Below, piece by piece: positions 12,561-25,600 of a stretch of DNA of 64,000 nt (positions within the stretch are counted from its first letter, which is position 1; the number at the start of each line of letters is the position of its first letter). The stretch is taken from assembly GCA_950097015.1 (NCBI GenBank), contig CATNEN010000024.1:4140501-4204500 (forward strand). The letters are read 5' to 3'. The notes below the pieces were generated by a model, which was given only the letters and a program-made list of their open reading frames with translations, was not told where the DNA came from and did no database searches. Source of the DNA: Macrostomum hystrix. Its lineage: Eukaryota; Platyhelminthes; Macrostomidae. Made by a program: the position numbers and the translations under genes.

Positions 12561-13044
12561 TTGATCCAAATATCTGTAACCAGAAAACGAATGAACGCTC
12601 ATCTACAAAAGAAGTTCTGGAGTAGGTTTCCAATACAGGCTTGAATAATGCACTTGAGTTGAATGAATATGAAATCCACATTTTTATCAATTTATTTGTA
12701 TTGAATTCTGCAAATTGTTATTGCTTAAGTTTTACAGCGATTAACAACTTGAATTCTCGAAACAGAAAAATCGACAGGAGTGAGATAATGAGAGAATAAA
12801 ATGTCGGCTATAATCTTACGCAGATAAAAGAACTTCAGTACTTTGGCTAACTCTATGGCGATACTCAGGAAAAAAACTTTCTTTTTGACAGCTGTGCGAA
12901 CAGAAAATCGGAGAGAAAACTCAAATATAAACAATGGACTGCAATGGATCGGATTAGAGATAAGCTAAGAGTAACAATACTTATAATTGCTAAATAGGAC
13001 AAAGCAGCCAGTTACCAAGAGGACTTCGGTTAATACGGATTTGG
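12561..13044. other. Spacer downstream of the FNDC3 stop codon
   Basis: AT-rich DNA on the 3' side of the minus-strand FNDC3 gene. A TTTATT (AATAAA on the minus strand) near 12692 is a possible polyadenylation signal but is about 770 bp beyond the stop codon. Nothing else is seen. Confidence 0.4.
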
Positions 13045-13420
13045 GGATGGGATTAGGGAGCAAAAGATGGGATTAGGGGATAATGGCGAGGGTGGGATTA
13101 GGGGATAATGGTGAGGGTGGGATTAGGGGATAATGGTGAGGATGGGATTAGGGGATAATGGTGAGGGTGGGATTAGGGGATAATGGTGAGGGTGGGATTA
13201 GGGGATAATGGTGAGGGTGGGATTAGGGGATAATGGTGAGGGTGGGATTAGGGGATAATGGTGAGGATGGGATTAGGGGATAATGGTGAGGGTGGGATTA
13301 GGGGATAATGGTGAGGGTGGTATTAGGGGATAACGGTGAGGATGGGATTAGGTGATAATGGTGAGGGTGGGATTAGGGGATAATGGTGAGGGTGGGATCA
13401 GGGGATAATGGTGAGGGTTT
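13045..13420. repeat. 25-bp G-rich minisatellite
   Basis: About 15 copies of a 25-bp unit with GGGATTAGGGGATAATGGTG, ending about 45 bp from the FNDC3 stop codon. It may be transcribed as 3' UTR, where the minus-strand RNA would be C-rich. Confidence 0.95.
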
Positions 13421-13465
13421 CCGAATTCTGCATTGTAGGGCAGGTGACAGAGGCTAGTCAGGTGG

Positions 13466-13608
13466 CTAGTCAAGCAGGGTCAGCCTCTGCAGCAGGGCTG
13501 CCACCAGTGCTGCCAGGAGGCCGAACGCCAGCATGCAGGCTAGCGCGGCTCGAGTCTCCTGACTGAGCCACACAGCTGGACGTTTCCAACAGGATTGACC
13601 GGCGGGTT

Positions 13609-13648
<40 letters not shown>

Positions 13649-16600
13649 TTGTTGCTGCTGCTGATCCGCGGACAATACCGCAGCTCCGGTTGCAGTCGCA
13701 GAGGACAAGCTGTTAGTTAATTTTTTAGTAGCGAACGAAATAGGATGGGAATAATAGCTGGTTAGTTGTTCCCCGGTGTCGGCGCAGCGGCGAGTGACGG
13801 CCACCCGGGCCTGATAGTCGGCCCCAGGCCGCAGGCCGGTCAGCCGGCAGGACTGCTCGTGACCGCGGTACACCTGCGGCGAGCGGATGCGCGCGAAGGA
13901 GCTTGGCTATTGTATCAGATTGTAAATACGGAAGCGCTTTATAATAACTGCACTATTCTACCTGGGCTAGAGCAGTGGAGATGGAGTGCTGGAGGTAGAG
14001 TGTTGGAGGGAGGAGGTAGAGTGGAGGAGGGAGGAGCTAGAGTGGAGGAGGGAGGAGCTAGAGTGGAGGAGGTAGGAGGTAGAGTGGAGGAGGGAGGAAG
14101 TAGAGTGTGGAAGTAGAGTGGAGGAAGTAGAGTGGAGGAAGTAGAGTGGAGGAAGTAGAGTGTTGGAGGGAGGAAGTAGAGTGGAGGAGCTAGAGTGGAG
14201 GAGGGAGAAGGTAGAGTGGAGGAAGGAGAAGGTAGAGTGGAGGAAGGAGAAGGTAGAGTGGAGGAAGGAGAAGGTAGAGTGGAGGAAGGAGAAGGTAGAG
14301 TGGAGGAAGGAGAAGGTAGAGTGGAGGAAGGAGAATGTAGAGTGGAGGAAGGAGAAGGTAGAGTGGAGGAAGGAGAAGGTAGAGTGGAGGAAGAAGAAGG
14401 TAGAGTGGAGGAAGGAGAAGGTAGAGTGGAGGAAGGAGAAGGTAGAGTGGAGGAAGGAGAAGGTAGAGTGGAGGAAGGAGAAGGTAGAGTGGAGGAGGGA
14501 GGAGGCAGTCTGGAATGTAGGCGGAAGTGAGATGCGATGCAGATGCACGAGCACTCTGGACGTAATGACGTATCAATTTAATGATACGTCAATGACATTT
14601 GAAAACGGACTAGCAATGAGCAGTGACCACACTAGTGAACTATTAGATAGGACATGAGAATTTTTATAATTGGCCCTGAACTCGAGTAGGCAAAGAAAGA
14701 GTGAAATAATTTACGAGGGTACTATGCGGCAATCGGAAATTCAGTCGGCGGTAGAGAAGGGTGCAAATGATAGTGCAATTTTGGGTAAATGAACAGTCTG
14801 CCTGAGTGTCAGAGAGGCAGAATCTTTGGCGAAACCAGGGCTCAATTAGCAGGGCTTGGGCAAGCTAGAGCTCTCATAACGTGACTAGGAGGAACTTTAT
14901 TCGATATTGAAATAATCCTAAACTAAACAAGACATCTTAAAAATTATTTGACGAGTAAAAAGTCCTGGAGAAAGAGAGAGACCACAAGACATGCACAAAA
15001 AACGTGCGGCAAAATGGCTTGGCAGTCCTACAGTTAAAGAAACTTGAAAGGAACAGACTTGATGACCGAGTAGAAAGAGCGGAGAAGAGAGCGGAGAAGA
15101 AGAGAGCGGAGAAGAAGAGAGCGGAGAAGAAGAGAGCGGAGAAGAAGAGAGCGGAGAAGAAGAGGGCGGAGAAGAAGAGAGCGGAGAAGAAGAGGGCGGA
15201 GAAGAAGAGAGCGGAGAAGAGAGCGGAGAAGAAGAGAGCGGAGAAGAGAGCGGAGAAGAAGAGAGCGGAGAAGAGAGCGGAGAAGAAGAGAGTGGAGAAG
15301 AGAGCGGAGAAGAAGAGAGCGGAGAAGAAGAGAGCGGAGAAGAGAGCGGAGAAGAGAGTGGAGAAGAAGAGAGCGGAGAAGAGAGCGGAGAAGAGAGTGG
15401 AGAAGAAGAGAGCGGAGAAGAAGAGAGCGGAGAAGAGAGCGGAGAAGAGAGCGGAGAAGAGAGCGGAGAAGAGAGCGGAGAAGAGAGCGGAGAAGAGAGC
15501 GGAGAAGAAGAGAGCGGAGAAAAAGAGAGTGGAGAAGAGAGCGGAGAAGAAGAGAGTGGAGAAGAAGAGAGTGGATAAGAAGAGAGTGGAGAAGAAGAGA
15601 GCGGAGAAGAAGAGAGCGGAGAAGAAGAGAGCTGAGAAGAAGAGAGCGGAGAAGAAGAGAGCTGAGAAGAAGAGAGCGGAGAAGAAGAGAGCTGAGAAGA
15701 AGAGAGCGGAGAAGAGAGCGGAGAAGAGAGTGGAGAAGAGAGCGGAGAAGAGAGCGGAGAAGAAGAGAGCGGAGAAGAAGAGAGCGGAGAAGAAGAGAGC
15801 GGAGAAGAGAGCGGAGAAGAGAGCGGAGAAGAAGAGAGCGGAGAAGAAGAGAGTGGAGAAAAAGAGAGAGAAAGAACTGGGGGACACATTGAAGAAAAGA
15901 ACAGAGGAGATAGCAGGGAGGATTTTTGGAAAAAGTGTGAGGAAAAATCTGTAATTAAAGGAGGGACTGAGTACTGTAGAATATGTTAAACAAGTTCGCC
16001 ACCTACAGTGCAGGATGCGAATAATTTTGATGGGGCAAAGATCAATTTCTGTTTAATTCAAGATGTTTCCGTAAAAGAAACATGTTTGCAAGAAAAATAT
16101 TTTTTTCTTTAAATTTATCTTTCAGTCATGCAAAAGAAGAATGTAGCCAAAAACAAAGGCCTGGTGAAATAAAACATACTGCCTCGGGCCGCTTGGGATT
16201 GGGGATTCGAGTGGGGACGAAAGAGGAGGGTGCAATAAAAGGTAAAAATATCATTTTAGCTTGAAAATCAATACTCGGCCAGTTAGCGAGTTCTTATTTG
16301 ATATTCAAAACGATTGAATGAACCTACCAGAGTGTAGTCTGACTCTCCTGTTGCTATGAGTTGCAGCAGGTAGTTCACAGGTTCATCCGACTGCTGCTGC
16401 TGCTGCTGCTGCGCCTGCTGCCAGTCGACTATGCAGGCTGTTTCTGTCAAGTTAGAAATTCGCGGCGCTTTTGGCGCCTGCGGCAGGGCGCGCCCGGTGA
16501 CGAATCTGATTGGCTCCGAGTAGGCGCCGAAGCCTGAGGCGTTGGCGGCCCGAACCCGGAACAGATAAGCGGTGCGCTCACAGAGGCGAGAGACTCTGGT

Positions 16601-19600
16601 GCTGCTGGAGGAGCCCTGGTACACCAGCTGCCATGCACCCAACTCGCTGTGAAGTTTGGAAATTGGGATGGGGAGCTTGGCAATAATGATCCCACTAGTC
16701 CCAGAATACAGATCCCACTAGTCCCAGAATACAGATCCCACTAGTCCCAGAGTATTGATCCCACTAGAAAGCCAAAGTGTGTACCTGTTATTATCGGTAG
16801 TCATCTCCACCTGGAACTGCGGCCAGTCGCTGCCTCCGCTGCCGCTGGCTCCGGAAGCCGTCTGTGTCGAGGATGACCCAGTTGCCGACCAGCGTAATTT
16901 CAGCCAGTCGGCCGACCTGTGCGCGCATTCAAGCCTAGGCGGCTGCGGAGGCAGCGGCCCGGTGGTGACTTTGCACGGCGCGGACATTGGGCCGGGGCCT
17001 ACAGAGTTGCTGGCGCGAACGCGAACCCGATAAACCGTGTCTGGCTGCAGGCCGGTGATTGTGCATTCGCAATTGCTGGAGTCCACCTGCTCACGGTTGC
17101 GAGTGGGAGGGGCTGAGGTGCATGAAGATATGGGCGAGACTGCGACTGCGAGTGACAGCATGATTTGCAGGGAATGGGAGGGTGACAGCATGATTTGCAG
17201 GGAATGGGAGGGTGACAGCATGATTTGCAGGGAATGGGAGGGTGACAGCATGATTTGCAGGGAATGGGAGGGTGACAGCATGATGTGCAGGGAATGGGAG
17301 GGTGACAGCATTGTTTTGAGAAGTGTTAAATTCTAACCGGCATTCAGATAAAAAAGGTAAAAAATTGAAACGCTAGGCGTGGGATCGAAAAAGGGGATAT
17401 TGAAAATGGAGACGTGAAGGCAGCCGTGAAAGGTAGCTTCGTAACAAACTGCTGTGCATCTATAAAAGTGGGAATCCTAGTATACAATCAAAAATGCTAC
17501 CTTGGTCCACCTGTAACGGATCAGTATTTTCGTTCTCACATAGAATTACTAAAGCACTTACACTGAGCAACAGTGATTCCCAATCTTCCTAACCTTCTGC
17601 TATAGTTAGGAAGACCACCGCATTCTATCTTCCTACCCACCGCATTCTAGCTTCCTACCCACCGCATTCTACCTTCCTACCCACCGCATTCTATCTTGCT
17701 ACCCACTGCATTCTACCTTCCTACCCACCGCATTCTACCTTCCTACCCACCGCATTCTATCTTGCTACCCACCGCATTCTATCTTGCTACCCACCGCATT
17801 CTATCTTGCTACCCACCGCATTCTACCTCCCTACCCACCGCATTCTACCTTCCTACCCACCGCATTCTATCTTGCTACCCACCGCATTCTACCTTCCTAC
17901 CCACCGCATTCTACCTTCCTACCCACCGCATTCTATCTTGCTACCCACTGCATTCTACCTTCCTACCCACCGCATTCTACCTTCCTACCCACCGCATTCT
18001 ATCTTGCTACCCACCGCATTCTATCTTGCTACCCACCGCATTCTATCTTGCTACCCACCGCATTCTATCTTGCTACCCACCGCATTCTACCTCCCTACCC
18101 ACCGCATTCTACCTTCCTACCCACCGCATTCTATCTTGCTACCCACCGCATTCTACCTTCCTACCCACCGCATTCTACCTTCCTACCCACCGCATTCTCT
18201 CTCGTAGGTGAGGAGCAGACAGACAGTAAGACCGAATGGTGGCAGGAAAGTTCGAAAGCAATGACGCAGTCAGTTATTAGGTAGGCGTGCAGGTCGCATA
18301 GTCTCATAGTTTCGAGTGCATGCGATCAGACCCGATAGATACGGAAGCAGAGGGGGGACGGATAGTGCAGCTTTTTCTAATAATCATTTCTCAAAAAGCA
18401 TTCGCTTTGATTAGTCTGGCAAATAAAAATGGCTTCCAGAAGCTAACAGATTAAAATTGGGAAAAGACAGAACTAACGCGGCGTTCTTCTTACGCAAAGC
18501 TTTTCTTTGTAAAAAAACAAAGACGTTTCCTCAATCCCAAATCAATTTGGGAATTAGGCGGCCCGAGGTTCGCAGTCGTGTTCTAGAGCCTCAATGCGTG
18601 CTCATTAGCGGGTTGGGACTAGCAGCGCAAGAGAATAGATCAGAGAGTAGAGAGCACGAAGTTTGCCATCGCCTGCATGATGGCGGGACAAGGAGCTGCT
18701 GCCGTTAATTATCAGGACAGCGGGGACTGCTGAAAGACAAAGCGTTGAGCTGACTTTCTTAACGGATTGAAGTCGACTCGAGAGTGGGATTTGTGTTTTC
18801 AGCGGCTACTCTAGCTCGTAAGTCCATGTAATTGCACAGTGCTTTCTAATACTCATGTCATATACCATCATTTATTTGCTGATTATATCCTACCGTCTAA
18901 CTGCACAAACTGAATAGGAAATCCCTTTTAAGGGCGCGGAGGGTTGGGAGTTAGCTATGTACACTGCGTGAGGGGCGAAGGGAGTGAGGTGGTTGGAATG
19001 TACACTGCGTGAGGGGCGAAGCGTTTGAGGTGGTTGGAATGTACACTGCGTGAGGGGCGAAGGGAGTGAGGTAGTTGGAATGTACACTGCGTGAGGGGCG
19101 AAGGGAGTGAGGTGGTTGGAACGTACACTGCGTGAGGGGCGAAGCATTTGAGGTGGTTGGAATGTACACTGCGTGAGGGGCGAAGGGAGTGAGGTGGTTG
19201 GAACGTACACTGCGTGAGGGGCGAAGCGTTTGAGGTGGTTGGAATGTACACTGCGTGAGGGGCGAAGGGAGTGAGGTAGTTGGAATGTACACTGCGTGAG
19301 GGGCGAAGGGAGTGAGGTGGTTGGAACGTACACTGCGTGAGGGGCGAAGCATTTGAGGTGGTTGGAATGTACACTGCGTGAGGGGCGAAGGGAGTGAGGT
19401 GGTTGGAACGTACACTGCGTGAGGGGCGAAGGGAGTGAGGTGGTTGGAATGTACACTGCGTGAGGGGTGAGGGGAATAGGATGGTTGGAATGTACACTGC
19501 GTATGTGAGGGGATTGGGTGTGGGGTGGTTAGAATGTACATTGTGTGAGGGGAGTGTGGTGGCGGTGTAAAGTAAACTGTGTGAGTGGGTGGGCAAGGGG

Positions 19601-22600
19601 ACAAGTGTCAAGCTGACGCGTTCGTGAAGCCGCTAAGTCTACCTCAACAGGCGGCCGATCGTTGACGAAGACAGAGTAGCCAACAATGCCGGCACCCTTG
19701 TTATCCGATGGCGTCCAAGCCACAGTCAGCGAGTTGGAAGTTGCTTCAATGATTCTGGGCTGGCCAACCTGCTCTGGCGGGCCCGGTGGAGTGGTCGCAA
19801 TCGACTCGGACGAATAAGAGCCGGGACCGGCGGAGTTCACCGCCTGTGGATCAGATTAGAGAATTTTCTGCTATACGAGCTCGTAGTTCTGAAAATAGTT
19901 ATGCTATTTTCTGCTTTACCGAAAAAGTACATTAAATCGCTTCAGAAAATGTTTTATAGCAACAGAGAAACAAGGATCAAGAAATTTTCGTGGGTTCCGA
20001 GCAAGAAATACTTGCTTTAAAGTTTGAAAAGTTGGCGACACACTGATATAACTCACCATAACACGGAATGCATACTCGGAAGCCGATTGTAAACCTTTAG
20101 CTTCGCAGCTAAGCGCAGGTCCGGAGTACAACTGCGGGTTAAATAGAGTGCAAACAATAATTTTAACGGCTGCGAGTAGTCCTGTGAGTTTCTAAAGACT
20201 ATGATAAAGGATACGAAAGAAAATAAAGCCAAAAGGACTATAGGGGAAACAAAGACGGAAAGTAAGAGGGAGAAATTGAAAATTGGAAGGGAAAGATAAG
20301 GAAAATTACAGACTGAATGGGAAAAAGGGAGGAGAGAGAAATGGAAGGGGAGAGAGAAAGGTAAGGGGAGAGGAAATGGGAAAGAGGAAATGAGAAAGAG
20401 GAAATGGAAGAGAGAGGGAAGGAGAGAGAGAGGGAAGGAGAGAGAGAGAGAGGAAGGAGAGACAGGTAAGGAGAGAGAGGGAAGAAGAGAGAGGGAAGGA
20501 GAGACAGGGAAGGAGAGAGAGGGATGGAGAGAGAGGGAAGGAGAGAGAGGGAAGGAGAGAGAGGGAAGGAGAGAGAGGGAAGAAGAGAGAGGGAAGAAGA
20601 GAGAGGGAAGAAGAGAATGGGAAGGAGAGAGAGGGGGGAGAGAGAGGGAAGAAGAGAGAGGGAAGGAGAGAGAGGGATGGAGAGAGAGGGGGGAGAGAGA
20701 GGGAAGAAGAGAGAGGGAAGGAGAGAGAGGGGGAGAGAGAGGGGGAGAGAGAGGGAAGAAGAGAGAGGGAAGGAGAGAGAGGGGGGAGAGAGAGGGAAGA
20801 AGAGAGAGGGAAGGAGAGAGAGGGAAGGAGAGAGAGGAAAGGAGAGAGAGGGAAGGAGAGAGAGGGAAGGAGAGAGAGCAGCTATAAAAGGAGAGCCGGA
20901 AGAAAGTAGAGGAGAGACACAGTAATTTTTTAATAAAGCTAACGATAGTACCACAGGCAGAAGCGGAACAGAAACAATCAAAGCAGATTGAAGTCGGCAA
21001 TAAAAAAGCAATCACATTTTTACAGATTTTTATGACAATTTTCCTTTGGTTTAGAGCAAGGCTTTCGAGCCGAAATTGAAAATAGTTATCAATAGAGTAG
21101 AGAATCGCTAGATGAGGCGGGGAGGAATGAAAATGCCCGGGCTAATCATAATTTTAGAGAGAAAATAATGGCTTCATTTTACGCGAAAAACTAAAAAATA
21201 CGGAACCTTCTAAATATGAAGAATTCAGCATTTTCCTACAAACTTGCAACTTTATAAAAATATCTATCATTAGAGATTTGAGTAATCACAGACAGTGTAG
21301 GAAGCTGACTATGGAAGTGTGGGTGATGCATGTCATTTAAATTCAATGACAAATTGATTGAGATCAATTCCTGATTGCTTCTCTAGTTGTCGCTTCTAAT
21401 TCAGTCTCTAATTTTTCAGGATAATCAATTCTGATCTTATATTTGATACGGTCCCTAGTTTCTTATTCAGCACATTCAGCATCTCGTATTTCGCATTCAG
21501 CATATCACAGTTCTCATTCAGTTTCTCGCATTTTTCATTAAGAATCTCACAACTCTCATTCAGTATCTCACAGTTCTCATTCAGTATCTCACAGTTCTCA
21601 TTCAGTATCTTACATTTGTCATTAAGAATCTCACAGTTCTCATTCAGTATCTCACAGTTCTCATTCAGAATCTCACAGTTCTCATTCAGTATCTTACATT
21701 TTTCATTAAGAATCTCACAGTTCTCATTCAGTATCTCACAGTTCTCATTCAGTATCTCACAGTTCTCATTCAGTTTCTCGCATTTGTCATTAAGAATCTC
21801 ACAGCTCTCATTCAGTATCTCACAGTTCTCATTCAGTATCTCACAGTTCTCATTCAGTATCTCACAGTTCTCATTCAGAATCTCACAGTTCTCATTCAGT
21901 ATCTTACATTTGTCATTAAGAATCTCACAGTTCTCATTCAGTATCTCACAGTTCTCATTCAGTATCTCACATTTGTCATTAAGAATCTCACAGTTCTCAT
22001 TCAGTATCTCACAGTTCTCATTCAGTATCTTACATTTGTCATTAAGAATCTCACAGTTCTCATTCAGTATCTCACAGTTCTCATTCAGAATCTCACAGTT
22101 CTCATTCAGTATCTTACATTTTTCATTAAGAATCTCACAGTTCTCATTCAGTATCTCACAGTTCTCATTCAGTATCTCACAGTTCTCATTCAGTTTCTCG
22201 CATTTGTCATTAAGAATCTCACAGCTCTCATTCAGTATCTCACAGTTCTCATTCAGTATCTCACAGTTCTCATTCAGTATCTCACAGTTCTCATTCAGAA
22301 TCTCACAGTTCTCATTCAGTATCTTACATTTGTCATTAAGAATCTCACAGTTCTCATTCAGTATCTCACAGTTCTCATTCAGTATCTCACATTTGTCATT
22401 AAGAATCTCACAGTTCTCATTCAGAATCTTGCATTTCTCATTCAGAATCTCACAGTTCTCATTCAGTATCTCACAGTTCTCATTCAGTATCTCACAGTTC
22501 TCATTCAAAATCTCGCATTTCTCATTCAGAATCTCGCATTTCTCATTCAGAATCTCACATTTCTAATTCAGTATCTTACATTTCTTATTTAGTATCTCAC

Positions 22601-25600
22601 AGTTCTCATTCAGTATCTAACATTTCTCATTCGGTGTCTCACAGTTCTCATTCAATATCTCATTTTCTCAATCAGTATCTCACATTTCTCATTTAGCCTC
22701 TCACATTTCTCATTAAGTACATCTCACTCTATCCCTGCCGTATCTCAGCCTAAACATCATGATAGCATTTATCAATTTCGCACATACCACGAAAAACTCG
22801 CCGATTCCGACGCTTCCATCATCAGAATCCCGACGCCGCATCCTGGCTTCAACTCGATATTCGATCACCGGCGCGCCGTTGCTAGACACTGGCGGCCGCC
22901 AGGCCAGTCCGACAGCGTGCGGGCCGCGCACACTGGTCGTCGGCGGAGTCGGCGCATCCGGCGGAGCTGCGGCGGTGACAACTTCCAGGGCGACCGACCA
23001 GCGGCCGGGTCCTGCCGAGTTGCGCGCCCGAACCTGAGCGGCATAGCGACAGCCGGGCTCCAGGTCGCCAACTGTGCAGTCCAGCCCGGAGCCTTGATAG
23101 ACAATGTTAGTCCCGTAGGCTGCACTTTTATTATCAAAGTCGGCGTCATCGTTAGCGACCAGATTGGCGTTGGAAATCGGCAGCAATCGAAGCTCGAATT
23201 CCATAGCGTCTTCCGCTGATAGCACAACATCGGGCGGTAACGGCGGCGCTGTCCACGCCAGGCTAAGCTGGGTTGGCCGCGGTCGGCCAGCCAGGCGGGG
23301 CGGCGCCGGCGGCTGTCCGGGCGGGCCTGGGGCGGAGGTGGCCAACAGCGGCTCACTGGGCACTGACTGGCCGGCAGAGGAGGCGGCCACCACGGTCAGG
23401 GCGTGCCGACGGCCTGGCAGGAGGCCGGTGACCAGCAGCTGGTGCTCGTCAGCTGAGCAGGCGTCGCTGACAACTTGGCCGTCCACTAGCACCTGACCAG
23501 GTAGGATGATTGCGAATAGCAACATTCGTTACATCGCTTGTTGGGCATTGCAAAGCAGGAATCAGTCTGTTAAATGTTTATTTACGCTACTATTATGGCT
23601 ACATGGGATATGGGACAATTGGGATATCTAGGAATCAGTTTCTTAAATGGGATTATTCAAAAATTGGGGACAATTATCTATCTGGGAGATCATTATCTAA
23701 CTCAAGTAATTATCTAACTAGGGATAATTCTCTAACTAGGGATCATTATCTAACTGGGGATCATTATCTAACTGGGACACTGGCCCGGTATCTCACAGTT
23801 CTCATTCAGTGCCTCACATTTCTCATTCAGTGTCTCACTCTATCCCTACGATGAGAAATGTGAAATCATTATATATGTAGGGATCATTATCTAACTCGGG
23901 ATCATTATCTAACTAGGGATCATTATTTAACTGGGGATCATTTTCTAACTGGGGATCATAATCTAACTGGGGATCACTATCTAACTGGGGATCACTATCT
24001 AACTGGGGATCACTATCTAACTGGGGATCACTATCTAACTGGGGATCACTATCTAACTGGGGATCATTATCTAACTAGGGATCATTATTTAACTGGGGAT
24101 CATTTTCTAACTGGGGATCATAATCTAACTGGGGATCACTATCTAACTGGGGATCACTATCTAACTGGGGATCACTATCTAACTGGGGATCACTATCTAA
24201 CTGGGGATCACTATCTAACTGGGGATCATTATCTAGCTGGGGATCACTATCTAACTGGGGATCACTATCTAACTGGGGATCACTATCTAACTGGGGATCA
24301 TTATCTAACTTGGGATCACTATCTAACTGGGGATCATTATCTAACTGGGGATCACTATCTAACTGGGGATCACTATCTAACTGGGGATCACTATCTAGCT
24401 GGGGATCACTATCTAACTGGGGATCACTATCTAACTGGGGATCACTATCTAACTGGGGATCACTATCTAACTGGGGATCACTATCTAACTGGGGATCATT
24501 ATCTAGCTGGGGATCACTATCTAACTGGGGATCACTATCTAACTGGGGATCACTATCTAACTGGGGATCATTATCTAACTTGGGATCATTATCAAACTGG
24601 GGATTATTATCAAACTGGGGATCATTATCTAGCTGGGGATCACTATCTAACTGGGGATCACTATCTAACTGGGGATCACTATCTAACTGGGGATCACTAT
24701 CTAACTGGGGATCATTATCTAGCTGGGGATCACTATCTAACTGGGGATCACTATCTAACTGGGGATCACTATCTAACTGGGGATCATTATCTAACTTGGG
24801 ATCACTATCTAACTGGGGATCATTATCTAACTGGGGATCACTATCTAACTGGGGATCACTATCTAACTGGGGATCACTATCTAGCTGGGGATCACTATCT
24901 AACTGGGGATCACTATCTAACTGGGGATCACTATCTAACTGGGGATCACTATCTAACTGGGGATCACTATCTAACTGGGGATCATTATCTAGCTGGGGAT
25001 CACTATCTAACTGGGGATCACTATCTAACTGGGGATCACTATCTAACTGGGGATCATTATCTAACTTGGGATCATTATCAAACTGGGGATTATTATCAAA
25101 CTGGGGATCATTATCTAGCTGGGGATCACTATCTAACTGGGGATCACTATCTAACTGAGGATCATTATCTATTATTATCAAATCTTGAAATTTCTTGTCA
25201 CGATTTTCAACTCATAGTGAAGAAAACGATTGCTAAAATTTAATTTCCAAGCCTTACGAACTCCTGAGACAGACTTAGAGCAATCAATTAAAGTCCTTAG
25301 TGTCCTTAAAAGCAAAGCGAATATTTCTTTTGAGAATGACCCAATCCGCAATTCAGATAGAAACTTCCCGGCAGTCAAAGAGCAGCTAAATGGATAGTGC
25401 TTCTCATCATATTGCCTAGTTTAATCATCTTAGTGCGAAAGCTAATTATAAGTAACATGACAATGTCGAAAACTCGAAGGCAGTGATAATTTCATTTCGC
25501 TAGCCTCCCTGCCCGAAATACTTAATCTTGTTAGAGCGCTTTGATCTGCGGCGAAACAAGAAAGGACTCTGTCGGAGACGCAAGAGGGACAGCAGGAACT

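Noticed and set aside
11495-12625. 376-codon plus frame of SGRFNLI repeats
   Set aside because: The 21-bp period keeps all frames open; the opposite strand is equally open, so this is a repeat artefact.
24075-25181. 368-codon minus frame of DPQLDS repeats
   Set aside because: Product of the 18-bp array within an FNDC3 intron; the plus strand is also open.
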